From Omphalotus guepiniiformis (taxonomy: Eukaryota > Basidiomycota > Agaricomycetes > Agaricales > Omphalotaceae), in the NCBI GenBank assembly GCA_028554645.1, contig JAQOOI010000079.1, positions 682,001 to 746,000 on the forward strand: DNA of 64,000 nucleotides. The letters are read 5' to 3'. Position numbers and translations under genes: made by a program. Shown piece after piece: positions 12,644 through 24,406 of this stretch. The notes under the pieces are model-generated. The model was not told the origin of the DNA, made no database searches, and worked only from the letters and a program-made list of their open reading frames with translations. Each line of letters begins with the position of its first letter. Position 1 is the stretch's first letter.

Positions 12644-13296
12644 TTGGATATGTCTGTGTAGTAGTTCTAATGTTATAATAAGGAAAGAAGACAGTGATAT
12701 GGTTCTTTAGCTACGCTAAAACTTGAAGTACTAGGAGGAAAGTAGTCGGAGTCTGAAATAGCCTGCCGCGGATTCCGGAAGATGATGACGCTTGAATTCA
12801 TTCCCCCAACTTTGCAGAAACCAACGCCCTCCAACGCCCTTGAAACTTCTAAACAGTTGCTACATACACATCATACACGACTACACGGCGATATGATATA
12901 GATAATCCTCTCAGGCTCACACCGACCTGAAATTGAAAATGACGACTTGCCAGCGTCACTTGGATTGTTACTCCACTTCCAACCTCGGAACATGTAAATT
13001 CTTGTTTCTCTCAAACTCCACAGTTTCTATGAAATCTGATTGGATTGAATTTGAAGAAACTAGCCGACCGGATTACTCTCCATAACAAGTTGAAGATGTT
13101 CCGGAACTACCAGGGACTAGCTCATAATTTGACTATGATCTGACGCAAATCCATACGGTCGTAGGTCCCCGTTGGTTCTTATGACGTCTACGTATTCTGA
13201 CTGAGCTCTCAGCTCTCCCACCGGGCCACCAGTAACTTACAAATAGGTGCTCGAAAGCACCCCCGGCCGGTCAAATCCCCTCTTAGTGAAAATTAG
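12644..13296. other. Intergenic, about 650 bp
   Basis: 3' flank of the P450 and upstream region of the glycine-rich gene. Nothing recognisable seen. Confidence 0.5.
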
Positions 13297-14246
13297 ATGG
13301 CTTATCCGTATTCACAACAACAACCAATAATGGGTGCAACAGTGAGTTTTTAAGTATACGTTCGTTTTGTAGTCCTTCACTCACTTATGGTCCTGGATGA
13401 TACCCACCCCTCTAGTCTTCGTTTATACCACCCCAAACAAACTTTGTACCGGGACAGGAAGCGTTTATGGGGTCCCGGAGAATAGGGAGTTCGGTGGATG
13501 ATATTGTCTATCCTAGATCGAATTTCGGTACACCCGTTAGTTCTTCAGTAACAATCGCCCCTGGAGGTGGTGGCATGGGTGGTGGCATGGGTGGAGGCAT
13601 GGGTGGAGGCATGCAGGGCGGCGGGATGCAGGGTGGAGCAATGGGTGGTTCTATCGCAGGACCAACAACGATGCAACAGACGGGAATGCCAATGCAGACG
13701 GGGTATGGTGTACCAACATCGGGTTATGCAGCAAGTGGTGTTGTTGGTGGTATGAACGGTGGTGTACCCCCCGGACAGGTTGGAGGTTTCAATGGAGGTA
13801 TGAATTATCCTCCTGCTGGCGGATCCAGCTTAGGAATAGCGATGAATCAATTAGGTGTTGGTGGTGGTATGGGAGGTGGTGGGATGGGAGTTGGTGGTGT
13901 ACAACAGGGTTATGGTGGAGCACCTGTTGGTAATCTTGGGGGTGTTAATGGAGGTTATGGGGGCGGATATCCTGCTGGGTATGGTGGTGGCGCTGGGTAT
14001 GGTGCCGGTGCTGGGTATGGCGCTGGTGCTGGGTATGGCGCTGGTACTGTGTATGGTGCCGGTGGGTACGGTGCTGGTGCTGGTGCTGGTGCTGGATACG
14101 GTGGGTATGGTGGTGGGTATGGCGCTGGAGCGCCAGTTGCTCAACAAGGTCAGACGCCGTATGTTGTCGTCGTGCACAGCCGTCGTCATCGTCATCGTGG
14201 GCATGGGCATGGTTCGAGGCGGTCGAGAAGTGTAGATTATTACTGA
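13297..14246 (+). CDS. Glycine-rich repeat protein, function unknown
   Basis: Exons 13297-13341 and 13416-14246; 291 residues. Exon 1 encodes MAYPYSQQQPIMGAT; the splice joins it to a Pro/Gln/Phe stretch. Then come GGGM repeats (about residues 50-80), mixed Gly/Met/Gln/Tyr sequence, and a run of GAGAGYGAGAGYG repeats (about residues 185-235). The C-terminus is a short hydrophobic VVVV run followed by a basic His/Arg tail ending RRSRSVDYY. There is no signal peptide or globular domain. Composition suggests a disordered, possibly condensate-forming or RNA-associated protein, but that is inference. Repeat tracts make the length likely to vary between strains. Confidence 0.75.
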
Positions 14247-15036
14247 GAAGGCTAGTCTCGAGAAATCGTACTTATTTATAATTAATCTGTAGCAGCTTGA
14301 CTGCTACTTGTATCAATTGAATGTATAGATACTATGTGCCGTCTTCTTCACTGTAAACAGGCCGCAGAGTTGAAGTCAACCACTCGAAGCAATGAAGGTA
14401 AATATCCTTTTCAGCAGATACAACCATAAGCATGATAATCGGCAACCAGTGTATTGTATATGCAAATGTTTATATGCGTACAGTACAGATTGCTAACGAC
14501 GGTGATCACAGAGAACGCGACGCGAGCGAGTGCGTAGACAACAGACTCTGGACTGAACTTCAGGGCGGATGTGTATATGCCCATGCGTAGGAGTAGGAAG
14601 GGAGGAAGGGAAGTCCTTTCGTGCATTGTGATGGTAATTATAAACGAGGAGGGAGAGGAGGGGGGGAAAGTGTCCTGGAATTGGAATTGTCGGACTCGTA
14701 GGAATGCGTGCCAACCAGGAAGAAGGCAGCAGTGTATGTAGGAGGAACACGGAGTGCCAAGGTGTGGTTGGGTTGGGCTGGGTTTGGGTGGGTCATACGT
14801 GTATACTGATCGCATGTATGTGTATACGTTTATGAATGCACCCACCCAGGGCCAAAAGGGTACGAGAATTCGTTCGTTTCGAATAAATGAAAGGTTCTGT
14901 CCCTGCGTCTGCGTTATCCTTCTACAGTTTTCCTATTGTTTTCCCGCGCTTTGATCAACTTTGACATCGACTATCGACATTTATGATATCGTTCGCTGCA
15001 AAACCACGGGGAAGAATGCGACGTTAGCGCTCGAGC
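14247..15036. other. Intergenic, convergent 3' flanks
   Basis: Separates the glycine-rich gene (+) and the BTB gene (-). Open stretches on both strands look like by-products of biased composition. No RNA gene or mobile element seen. Confidence 0.5.
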
Positions 15037-16493
15037 TTATGGACCCTACGAGTAAGGGAGAGAGACTCACGGGAGCAACAGACCATTGCACGATAAGCTT
15101 ATCGACACGTTCTGTCTTCCTCCTTTGACACTCGTTACAAGTGATATGTTGAGTCATCGAATTGAAAGCGGTTCTTATCGTCGTTGACGTTAAATCTATT
15201 GCATTCCCCAACAAAAACAAAACAATAGCATCAGCGTCAGCATCAATTATCCAAAAAAAAAAAGTCGCAGGAAGAGAAAAAGACCGCACCAGGCTTTGCC
15301 AACCAAGATAACTGCGCAGCAGCTGTAGTCCACGCGGTGGTTAACTGTTGTTGATTATCAAACCCACACTCTTTTGATGCGTCATGTAGAGTCGGCGGGG
15401 GCATGAGGATCTGTAGTAATAGCGTCGTCCGCTGTCGATGAAGTCGAAATAGCCGTAAGAGATACCGTGCGCCCATCCGTTCAGCGGTCTCCTCAGTGAT
15501 CGTCCATAAGGATAGTGAAAGCAGATGCGACGAAATCATCGTCGCGAGTTCTTGCATATCGTGATGCGCGGCGAGAATGTAATATTCGAGAGGGTAGAGC
15601 GCGGATTGTGAGAGTAGGGCGTTGTATACTGCAGATGAGGGAAGTATGATCTTTTTGGGTGAGACGCCGTAGGTAGGTAGTCTGTCGACGACTCTAATGA
15701 GCGTCGGGAAGGGTGCGTCTATTTTCACGCTCGCGCTGGGGATGTTGTAAAAGACGTGTAGAATGACGTTCAACTCGGTCGATGTCTCTGGTAATCGTCG
15801 AACGCATTTAGTTTTGTCTTTGATTGGGATTGGGAGGAGACCGGCGAATGAGTTGGTTGAGGAGTGGAGAAGAAGATGTTGGTTCACGTAGAAAACCATC
15901 ATGTCTCTTGATATTAGGACGATATCGGGAGGGGGCCACCAGATATCTTTTGGTTTGGCTTGGAATGTGGGGGAGAATGTGACTGAATCGGGTATGGAGA
16001 CTGTTGTTGCCTGCGTAGGTGTAGATGCGTCGCTTCCGCTTCCGCTACTAGTACTGCCAGTAGAGCTATTTCCCTAAGTAATTCAATATGAAGTCAATCC
16101 CATAACCCCGCGCGTCGACCCCCAACTCACCGGATCATCCGATAGAAGTTCTGAAAAGTTTGCAAAAAACAAGTCGCCTCCTTCGTGCGTGTGCGAAGTT
16201 GAACTTGAAGCTGGTTCATCGACATCACTGACAGAAGTACTAGCAGCAGCTGCTGCTAGCACAGACTGCAACGTATTCAAATCCTCCAAACTCTCCAACG
16301 ATAAAGGCGGCAAAGTAAAATCCCCCACATTTTGATACTCCAAATCGTTTATCCAGTCATTCAAGTCGAATTCTGGACCGACGAGGTTGATTTCGGTATC
16401 GTTGCTAGGGTATAAAGTATTAAAATGGGGCATAGAATCGAGAGATACATCCATTCCCTTGAGGTTTTGTGAGATGAATGTTGAGTCAGTCAT
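15037..16493 (-). CDS. BTB/POZ-like domain protein with acidic N-terminus
   Basis: Minus-strand exons 16131-16493, 15290-16073, 15071-15195, 15037-15045; 426 residues. Residues 1-150 are acidic and Ser/Ala-rich with no fold. Then comes the Agaricomycete BTB-type pattern: PPPDIVLISRD, a YVNQHLLLHSS segment and NSFAGLLP, followed by helices that include LEYYILAAHHD. This matches the large fungal BTB families used as protein-interaction or ubiquitin-ligase adaptors. The final 9-nt exon is uncertain; reading through its intron gives an alternative tail of about 30 residues. A CNEC motif near the C-terminus is not a Zn2Cys6 cluster. Confidence 0.72.
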
Positions 16494-17937
16494 TCAGATG
16501 CCCCGGTCTGAATGCAGCTCTTGTTTGATTTTCTGGGTTGAGAGAGATATGCGGAACAAGACGGACTGCCAGCTGCCAGGCTTGAGATACAAATTGCAAT
16601 GCTTTCGTGGAAGACATGTGTGGAAGACGTTTCGGTTTTTTTTGTGCCTCTTCACGTGTATGATTTGTATATGTAGTTTGGTCCAGAACATTTCAAATTT
16701 TGGCTTGATTAAAATTATTGATGAATGCACAGTTGTCAGTTGGTGACTGCAAGGCTAGGTTTACTGAAGAAAAAAATTGTTTCGATTCGAGGGTCTTCAT
16801 GGTGGTGGTTCTGACTCTGGAGTCTGAGTACAGGTTCCGAGTCTTCGTCAAATATATAAGAATCCGTTGTCGACGGCACGTTATGAACCATGGAGCTTGC
16901 ATGGAGCCGTTCTACAAGAGCTCCATCTTGCCTCTAGAGCCTATCGACGAAGCTGTACTCCGGTAAAACGTTTTGTTCTCGTTCAGTGGCCCCTTGGATG
17001 CATATGAAGTGTTCAACTGTCGTTCAGCATCAAGCTGCTGATTGAGCCAGTGTAAAAGCTTGTAAACGGTTGGCTCGGTTACCTTACTTGCCGGGCCCAC
17101 CAATCAGAATTCAGTGCATGCACTCCAATGATCAATCGCTGTCGTTCAGCCTCGCGTCGCTCGTTGATTACTTAGCCCTAAGCATCGTCCCGAATTCGAA
17201 ATTCTTGCTGCTCTTACTCGAGTACTACCATGGCTTGTCAATGTGAATGGGGACCTGATGGAGACCCAGTGAAATGACTGCTCCTTCGAGGCCTTCAAGG
17301 ATTTTTTTTGCTTATTCTCCAGTCCACACACTGATTGAAGCACATCTTCCGACTTTGAACCTCCTGCTCTAATTAGCGCGCGCTAGTAGGCTGTAGCTGG
17401 ATTTTCACGTAGTCTCCTCACTTGACTCGTGAGTTTTTATCTGCCTATACATACTCATATATTTTCACGCATTGGTTACTATAAAGCCTTGCAAGCATGT
17501 TCACCGAATTCAGAGAAGTCAGCTCTCCGATTTCCGCGAAGCGAGAGGGTTTTAAAGCAGGGGTCGCGCCGTGATCACAAAATTTTTGGGCTAGGTGTTT
17601 CATGTTAAGTACCAGGTATGCTTCGATGTGTCTACCCTCTCAGCCCTATGTTCTGACTTCGAACTCAAACCCAGTTGTTTGCACTTTTGGGGACTATCAT
17701 CCTTCTGAAGGGATCTGAGTTTCTAATCAAACCTGCTGATCTTTCGCCATTCAAATATTCTTGATTATGATTCACAAATCGCAAGCGGTAAGTCAGCGTC
17801 GATTGAGCGAGGGGTGCTTATGAATTTGAAACAAGTCCAACTGAACATCCTTGAAAAATCTCACTATTATTATCTCAGGATCCGCATATTATTAGGACAG
17901 TATAAATATCGAGGTCCCGTCATGTCTTGGAATCGGA
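16494..17937. other. Intergenic, about 1.44 kb
   Basis: Upstream region of the BTB gene, then A/T-rich sequence. No gene, tRNA or repeat was found. TATAAATA at 17901-17908 may serve the small gene that follows. Confidence 0.45.
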
Positions 17938-18345
17938 ATGGAATCTATTTTCTTTCTGTTTCTAGGAAGTGCTGCAGTTGCATTCATAGTCTTGCTTCGT
18001 CGCGCTGAACGTGCGTACGTCTTTTGCCTTGGGAGTTTGTATCGAGAACTGAGTCACAATATCTTTCTAGGTTATCAAGCTTCCAAAGACCTGTTGGTTG
18101 AGGAGAGTCTTCAGACGGAGTTTGTCGACTGGGTTCAACCATGTTTGACTCAATGGCGGAACTATGGAGCAATTTTTCATAAGGTACGAGGCCATCTACA
18201 TATCGGTGAACATACGGCGCCTTACGCTACTCATATTTTTTTACCGCAGGATGTTGAGCAAAAGTTTGAGGGGCAAAGTCAGGAGCTCGAAATTCCTCTA
18301 TTTTTACATCTGGTAGCTTGCTCTGCACGACATCCCGCTTCATGA
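17938..18345 (+). CDS. Small single-pass membrane protein candidate, unknown
   Basis: Candidate exons 17938-18010, 18071-18183 and 18250-18345 give 93 residues with consistent splice phases. The N-terminus (MESIFFLFLGSAAVAFIVLL) is a clear hydrophobic segment followed by Arg residues, so type III membrane insertion or a signal anchor is plausible. The rest is charged, with no known domain. Support is a TATAAATA about 30 bp before the ATG, three short introns with good borders, and an in-frame stop. It could equally be a chance model in a decayed region. Confidence 0.35.
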   Translation: MESIFFLFLGSAAVAFIVLLRRAERAYVFCLGSLYRELSHNIFLGYQASKDLLVEESLQTEFVDWVQPCLTQWRNYGAIFHKVRGHLHIGEHTAPYATHIFLPQDVEQKFEGQSQELEIPLFLHLVACSARHPAS

Positions 18346-19004
18346 CGACTGTACTTTACGCTCTTCAATGAAGTAGTCTGCAGGTTCTTCTATGCTAGGG
18401 TTTAGCAGTGTTCGGATTCATTCGCCTACAGTTTGTCTCACCAATTCCCGTCAGTTTGAATCCAATCTCCTATTCTTATGTTTGAGTGCCTTTTGCAAGT
18501 TCTACGAGTGCGCAGGTGGAAAGCGGAATGTAGATTGTTGACTGGCGCAAATGAAATCGGCATGTGTCCTTTGAAGAGTTTTGGGCCTAGGCGATAGCGT
18601 TGAGACAAAGCCTTGATGAAACCTCGAATTATATTCGGTCCTTACCCTTCCTTACCTTCAGCTCACCCTCCGAAATCTAAACATTGCTACATACGCGTCA
18701 AAGAATATTTGAGGGCCGAGGCTGCAGAACTGAGAAATTGCACTCCCGTTGATAGACGCCCAGCTAGTGATAGCCGCCCGACACGCCAAGCAAGCGCAGC
18801 CTGCGCTTCCTTTATATCCAGTTCCTTTCTGCTACACGATGAACTTCCTATTGCTTTTCAGAAGCTCCGAGAGTTATGTGGCCCTCCGACAACGCGTTTG
18901 GGGGTAATTGGACTCTACCAGTCCGTGATAGCGATGACCTAGCCAAAGTTCGATGACTTAGAGGTGTAGACTCCGTACTCCGAGAGCTTCGAAAGCTGAA
19001 GTTC

Positions 19005-19985
19005 GAGTGCGTCTTCGTTGATTCATGCGCTGGGTCCGATGCTGACTCTTTTGCTCTCAGCTTTTCTGAATTGTCGTGTCGAGTGCGAGGGAGATCCACG
19101 ATGGGCTGCCAATGGACTAGAGATAGAACACGAACGATGTTATCCTGAGCAAGCCGGGAATACAATGACCATAATGGTGTTGAAGACGTACGAGTTCCTT
19201 GAAGTGTTCCGAAAGTTGAAATACGAGTGCGTCCTCTTTATTTCATGCGCTCGGTCCGATGCTGACTCTTTTGCTCACAGCTTTTTTTGAATTGTCGTGT
19301 CGAATGCGAGGAAGAAACACGATGGCCAAAAAGACGAGAGGTCATGTATGTGGTATGATGAACAAGGATGGTGCATATATGGCCGTGCATTGTACCTATG
19401 CGCCATCGTCACCTGGCCAACGAGATCACTCCGAGAGCAGTTCGTCGAATAAACGGCGCAAGGTGCTCCATCCCCTGGTCATGAAAGTGTACCTGAAGCT
19501 GAAACACGATATACGAAGTGTGTCTTCGTTGATTCGTGTGCTGGGTTCGATGCTGACTCTTTTGCTCTCAGCTTTTTATGTTGTCGTGTCGTATGTGAGG
19601 GTGATCCACGATGGGCCAAAAGATGAGAGGTCATGTATGTGGTATGATGAACAAGGATGGTGCATATATGGCCGTGCATTGTACCTATGCGCCATCGTCA
19701 CCTGGCCAATGAGATCACTCCGAGAGCAGTTCGTCGAATAAACGGCGCGAGGTGCTCCATCCCCTGGTCATGAAAGTGTACCTGAAGCTGAAACACGATA
19801 TACGAAGTGTGTCTTCGTTGATTCGTGTGCTGGGTTCGATGCTGACTCTTTTGCTCTCAGCTTTTTTGAGTTGTCGGGTCGAATGCGAGGGAGATCCCTG
19901 ATGGACCAGAAGATGAGAGGTCATGTATGTGGTATGATGAACAAGAATGGTATATCGCCGTGCATGTACCTATGCGGCCTCGTTA
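19005..19985. repeat. Tandem repeat array, four copies, main unit about 290 bp
   Basis: A conserved core containing GATGCTGACTCTTTTGCT starts at 19038, 19258, 19549 and 19838 (spacings 220, 291 and 289 bp). The last two full units are nearly identical over their whole length; for example AAACGGCGC recurs at 19451 and 19740. The first two copies are more diverged. A flanking block of about 80 bp (19117-19200) also recurs at 20000-20073, which includes the 3' end of the minus-strand gene next door. This suggests the array grew from that gene's 3' end. Confidence 0.85.
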
Positions 19986-20624
19986 CCTGGCCAATGTGCC
20001 TAGAGATAGGGCACGAACAATGTTATCCTGAGCGAGTCGGGAATACAATGAATGGTGTTGAAGACTCACGAGTTCGCTGCACAGAGGATATCGAGGGCTT
20101 TCGTTGTACGAGGTGAACTCGTCGATTGCCAGTGCACACCTGTTCCAGCAACATACTCCCGCAGCGCTTACTCCCTGGATCTCTCGTTGTCGTTCCCGTT
20201 CAAGAAGTCGTACTCGGTCCCAAACCTTTCGCCTTTCAGTGAAAGACTGGACAAAAGCTTCAATCGTTATGCCTTGGATGCTGATGCGATCTGTGTAATT
20301 GCAGGTTCATCTGCTCCGTAGAGGCTTAAAGCTTCGATTAATCTGTCTGCTCACCTTCAGACTCGACGAGCTTGAGTGCCTTCGCCTCCGTTCTCGATAT
20401 CCCGCTATCCCCACCGTCCCCAGCCAGCTCTCTTCTTACCACCTCCACAGCCACCCTTCCTGTTTGCAACTGCTTCGCCAGCGCGTAATTCCCTTTTCTA
20501 GCCTGAAATTGCATCCAAAAATGTTAGCCGAGGTCAAAGCTAGTTGTCTTACCTGACAAATCTCCATTTTCAGTATATATTCCAGCTCTCTTTCAAAGTC
20601 CGCCAGTATAGCTCTTGGTTCCAT
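19983..20624 (-). CDS. Unknown protein, charged helical sequence
   Basis: Minus-strand exons 20553-20624, 20355-20502 and 19983-20290; 175 residues. The start MEPRAILADFERELE follows an ATG only 53 bp from the divergent gene at 20678. Splice borders are GT-AG and phases agree (0 then 1), and the third exon is open for about 100 codons. The sequence is rich in Glu, Arg and Leu with likely helices or coiled coil around ERRKVWDRVRLLEREREQ-like charged runs; no family was recognised. The 3' end is copied at 19117-19200 next to the tandem array. A shorter alternative uses an intron starting GTGAGT near 20070. Real coding is likely, function unknown. Confidence 0.5.
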
Positions 20625-20677
20625 ACCATTACTATCTCGCTCTTTGCTACACAACCACAACCTATCACTACATCACT

Positions 20678-22311
20678 ATGTCTTCTGTACCTGTTGTGGT
20701 GACCGTAGTTGTTGTTGTGTTGTTACTCATGTGCATCCCGTTCTACTACTTCCTAGACCGGTGGCTCACGAGTAGAGACGACGCTGCAGCTGAGGACGTC
20801 GAGGTGAATATCTTCTTCTCATTGTCAGCTGAACAAGATTCTGAACATCGTTACAGAAAGGCTTAGGCAACCCAACTCAGGACGTCGTTCGATGCGAGGG
20901 TTCTATTCCCTGTACATCGTCGACTCCTCCAGGACTCTTCGAGGACAGCGGATCGCGGATTGGCGGCGTCATATTCCGGGGCTTGGGCATCAGTGAAGCA
21001 ACGGCTATGGGCGTCGAGGTAAATGCTTCCTCATTGTCAACTGATACAGTTTCTGAACGAAAATCACAGATGGGTGTAGGATACCCAACTCAGGCCGTCG
21101 TCCAACGTGAGGGTCGTATTCCCTCGACAACATTGTTTCCTCCCGAACTCATTGAGGGCAACGGATCGCGAAGCAGTGACGACGTTGTCCTGAGGTCGGG
21201 CGGTATTTCAGCGACGGCTATAGACGTCGAGGTGAGTGCCTCTTCATTGTCAGATATCACAAGATACTGAAACAAATTACAGGAAGGTGCAGACCTTACT
21301 CGAGGTGTCGTCCGATGTGAGGGTATAATTCCATCATCGTTTCCTGAGCTCGTTGAGGGCAACGGATCGCGCAGATGTGACGACGTTGTCCTGATGAGCG
21401 AGGGCGGCAGCGGATCGCGCAGATGTGACGACGCTGACGACGACGATATGGAAACGGTTGACTTGAACTGCGAGGTAACATCTCTCACCTTCATCGACTG
21501 TGTCCGAGTGTTGACCCTCTAATGATAGGTTCAGGTCACCGTTCCATCTGAGGACTTGTTCTCAGATGTACCCTCCTTCATCGGAACTGACACATTCGTC
21601 GCTGCTGTCAATGACTGTGCTATTGCTCGACCGCTCGAGGAGGTGACTGACAATTTGGTGGCGGTGGGCTTGAACTCTAGGGTAAGTTTATCTTCCTTTA
21701 TCGGCTGTATACTACGAATGCTGACGCTGTTATGATAGGTTCAGGACACCGCTCCTTATGAGGAGTTATCAGATGGTATTCAGGGTTTAGCCCCAGCCTC
21801 CGGAACTCACGTGTATGACGCTGCCAATCCTCCGCCCGAAGAGTCGGTTGCCACGCCTCCGGCCATCGTCAGTATGGATTCTGTGTTATCGCTGTCTGAG
21901 ATAGAGGCAAGCCTGTCCGTTACTGACATGGGCATGTTCAAAGCCATAGCGAATCTCAGCGCGAATGTCGCGGTTTCACTAGCTGACGAAGGAGATGCTG
22001 TTGTTCTGGTAGTCCGCCCCCTCAGTCTTTCTGAGGATCGTGCGTTTCCTCTTCATCGACTGCCACCGCAGCTGCCTAGCTGTGGTACAACTGACGCTCT
22101 CCCTCATCGCTGCTCTAGTGACGTTGGTGACCCATCGCGGTTATCGACTATTCGCCTTCTGTCTCCAGAAAGTGCGAAGAAAGCGCAGCGAGCTCGAAAA
22201 GCTACTAGCGTGAAGCACAAGTACGGGTCAAGCAAGGAGAATGCTGCACCTTCAGCACCATCAAGCACGACTGCCCGCCCAGTTCACCGGGTGTGGTGGC
22301 AGCGCTACTAG
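20678..22311 (+). CDS. Single-pass membrane protein with duplicated phase-0 exons
   Basis: Exons 20678-20803, 20857-21018, 21070-21231, 21283-21474, 21529-21681 and 21739-22311; 455 residues. Every intron is phase 0 and 51-57 nt long. Exon 1 encodes MSSVPVVVTVVVVVLLLMCI, a hydrophobic anchor, then acidic residues. Exons 2 and 3 are both exactly 162 nt, and exons 2-4 encode related segments: PTQ or TRG, DVV/AVV, EG-IPS, a GNGSR motif and a closing ...VE. Exons 5 and 6 both start VQ-T-P. The C-terminus is Ser/Pro-rich and basic. No known family was recognised. The repeated exons lie outside or inside the cell depending on topology, which the sequence does not settle. Confidence 0.7.
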
Positions 22312-22329
22312 CTGAAGATTTAGGATTTT

Positions 22330-22790
22330 TATTTTGGGTTTTATTTGGGTTTTTTCTGGAGTTGTATACCCTTTTTCTGTTCTTTTTTGGGTTTTCGTGG
22401 ATCTAGATCTTTTGGGTTTTATCTTTTGGGTTTTATTTGGTTTTTCTGGAGTTGTATACCCTTTTCTCTTATACCTGTGTCGGATTTTGGATTTTGGGGT
22501 TTTATATTTATTGGGTTTTCTGGAGTTGTATACCCTTTCTTTTTCGGGTTATTTTTTCGGGTTTCTTTTTCGTGGAGTTGTATACCCTTTTCTCTTATAC
22601 CTGTGTTGGATTGTGGATTTTGGGGTTTTATATTTCTTGGGTTTTTTGGAGTGGTATACCCTTTCTTTTTCGAGTTTTTTTTCGGGTTTTTTTTTCGGGG
22701 TTTCATTTGTGGGTTTTTGTCTATATACCTCTTGGGTCTTGTCTTTTGGGTTTTTTGGGTCTTGGGTCTTAGGTTTCGTTCTGGGTTCTG
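22330..22790 (+). repeat. T/G-rich strand-biased repeat, 126-bp higher-order unit
   Basis: The plus strand is almost C-free except for a recurring GGAGTTGTATACCC box at 22358, 22448, 22522, 22574 and 22648 (last copy GGAGTGGTATACCC). Spacings 90, 74, 52, 74 give a 126-bp duplicated pair (22448/22574 and 22522/22648), joined by TTTTGGGTTTT-like runs. Long open frames on both strands here are products of the repeat, not genes. Confidence 0.8.
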
Positions 22791-23793
22791 TAGCTTGCTC
22801 GGGTTATTTTCTTGGTTTCGGTTGCTCAATGTGTATTCAAAAATCCAGATTCTGAAAAAAAGTACTTAGTGAAAAGAAAGTAAGAGAAACGAAAGTAGGA
22901 GAAAACTCGACTACCCTGGTGCTATCGGCAGTTAGGAAAGGATTGAAGGGTAGGCCTCAGAATAAGGTGTTAATTGCCACCAGTCGGGGGTCAGCTTGAG
23001 AAGGGCTCGACCTCGAGACTGAATTTGCGACTTACACGCATACCCGGCATGGTACTAAAGCTACAAATTATAATGCACGGCTGAATAGTTATAAATGCAA
23101 GCGGAAATCGAACTACAAAGCAGCGTCACGAACGACAGGAGGGATACAGGAATCTCAGCTTGCATTATGACCGGCGACCCTGCACTCGATGGTGCTATCT
23201 CCGCCGTCCAAGTGAGATGCAGAGTAATAGTTGTATGCAGAGTACATAAGTACGCGAAGCATAGTCTCATAGACCTCGAGACTCGGAGAGCTCAAAGAGT
23301 ATGTACATGATTGCACTCCAAAACTTTCCCAATTCGTCGGAAGGTGTTGTATCATGATTCTGAGACTCAAGTGCACGGCCTCACAGCGGTCTCCAGGTTT
23401 GCACGATCATCGATTGCTCAATGTATGGTCCGAAGATTTTTATCTGAACAAAAGTAAAAGAAAATGAAGGAAGACACAAATGAGAAACCAGGTTTTACCG
23501 GCAGTTGCCGCTAATAAATCTTGAAGCTCGAGCTCGATCACACAACTTGCTCAAGATTGTGATTGAAGTGAAATCAGAGACAAAATCTAAACATGTTGGT
23601 TCATTTCATTGGATGGGGTATACATAAGATAACGAAAAGTAATAAAGATACAGCAGAGCTAGTTGATACAAAGGATTTTTTTGAATGAGAAACGTAATGG
23701 GTGGTCGGACGGAGAGAGAGGGAATGTGAAAACACAGATTGTGTTCTAATGAATGGGAGGGAGGGGCGAGGACAATCCGTGACCAGACGGATC
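22791..23793. other. Intergenic, about 1 kb
   Basis: No supported gene. A 71-codon open stretch at 23095-23310 (+) and overlapping minus-strand stretches have no splice or family support. Confidence 0.45.
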
Positions 23794-24406
23794 TCATGAG
23801 CGAAGAACACCCCATGCAGCGATACCCAATGCTGCTCCGAGGAGTACAAGAACGATAAGAGCGACAAGGCATCTACGTGCCCATTTCACCTCCGTCTTGC
23901 GCAACTGTGTAATAATGTGCTGACGTTCAGCTTCTGTCTTCTCGGGTAGCCAAGCATCTGGCAAAGACGATGATGAGGCGTCTGGTGCGTGAAGTGGTGA
24001 TAGTAGAATGAAGGCTCCCATGATCCAGAATGGAGGGAACACTACAAGAAAACACGAAAGGGTCAGCAATTTGTTAAAAACAGTGCGAGAGATGCGTATA
24101 CTCACAAAATCCGAATTTGAAGAGGTACATGGCAAGCGTAACAGGATCACTCTGGCGCTGCTCGTACGCTGGAGGTTCAGCATAAGGTGGTGGTGCGACG
24201 TCCGAGTCCAGAGGTAGACGACGGTCGTGACGACTCTCGCTAGTCGAAGTCATAGAAAGTGTATATCCAAAAGATTCGTCCATTGGGTTCATAGGCAATT
24301 GGGTAGATTGGCATCGGTATTCATGGGTAAAAGCCGTTGAAGGTATGAGAGGACTCGGAGAAGCTGCGAAAGCCTGGCTGGAAGACGACTCGGCTGGTGA
24401 AGACAT
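23794..24406 (-). CDS. Small two-TM fungal membrane protein, function unknown
   Basis: Minus-strand exons 24106-24406 and 23794-24041; 182 residues. Residues 1-85 are Ser/Pro-rich and disordered, including APPPYAEPPAYEQRQSDP, which resembles PPxY ubiquitin-ligase docking sites. Then comes YLFKFGFLFPPFWIMGAFILLSPL, a first membrane segment formed across the intron, a charged middle (LRKTEVKWARRCL) and a second hydrophobic segment near the C-terminus. I recall this FPPFWIMG-containing layout as a common basidiomycete hypothetical family; no biochemical role is known to me. The PPPY motif suggests regulation by a Rsp5-type ligase (inference). Confidence 0.82.

Noticed and set aside
13567..14235. 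Long open frames in other phases and on the minus strand of the glycine-rich gene
   Set aside because: They are products of the GGN repeat composition; the two-exon frame with a normal start explains the region.
15071..15195. Zn2Cys6 transcription-factor cluster suggested by CNECQRRK in the BTB gene
   Set aside because: Only two cysteines with the right spacing; the remaining four of a Zn2Cys6 cluster are absent.
17380..17395. Palindrome AGCGCGCGCT as a regulatory site
   Set aside because: Isolated 10-bp palindrome with no neighbouring copies or gene start.
22334..22869. Open frames of up to 174 codons rich in Phe/Gly/Leu
   Set aside because: The T/G-rich repeat removes stop codons in several frames at once; no start context or family supports a gene.
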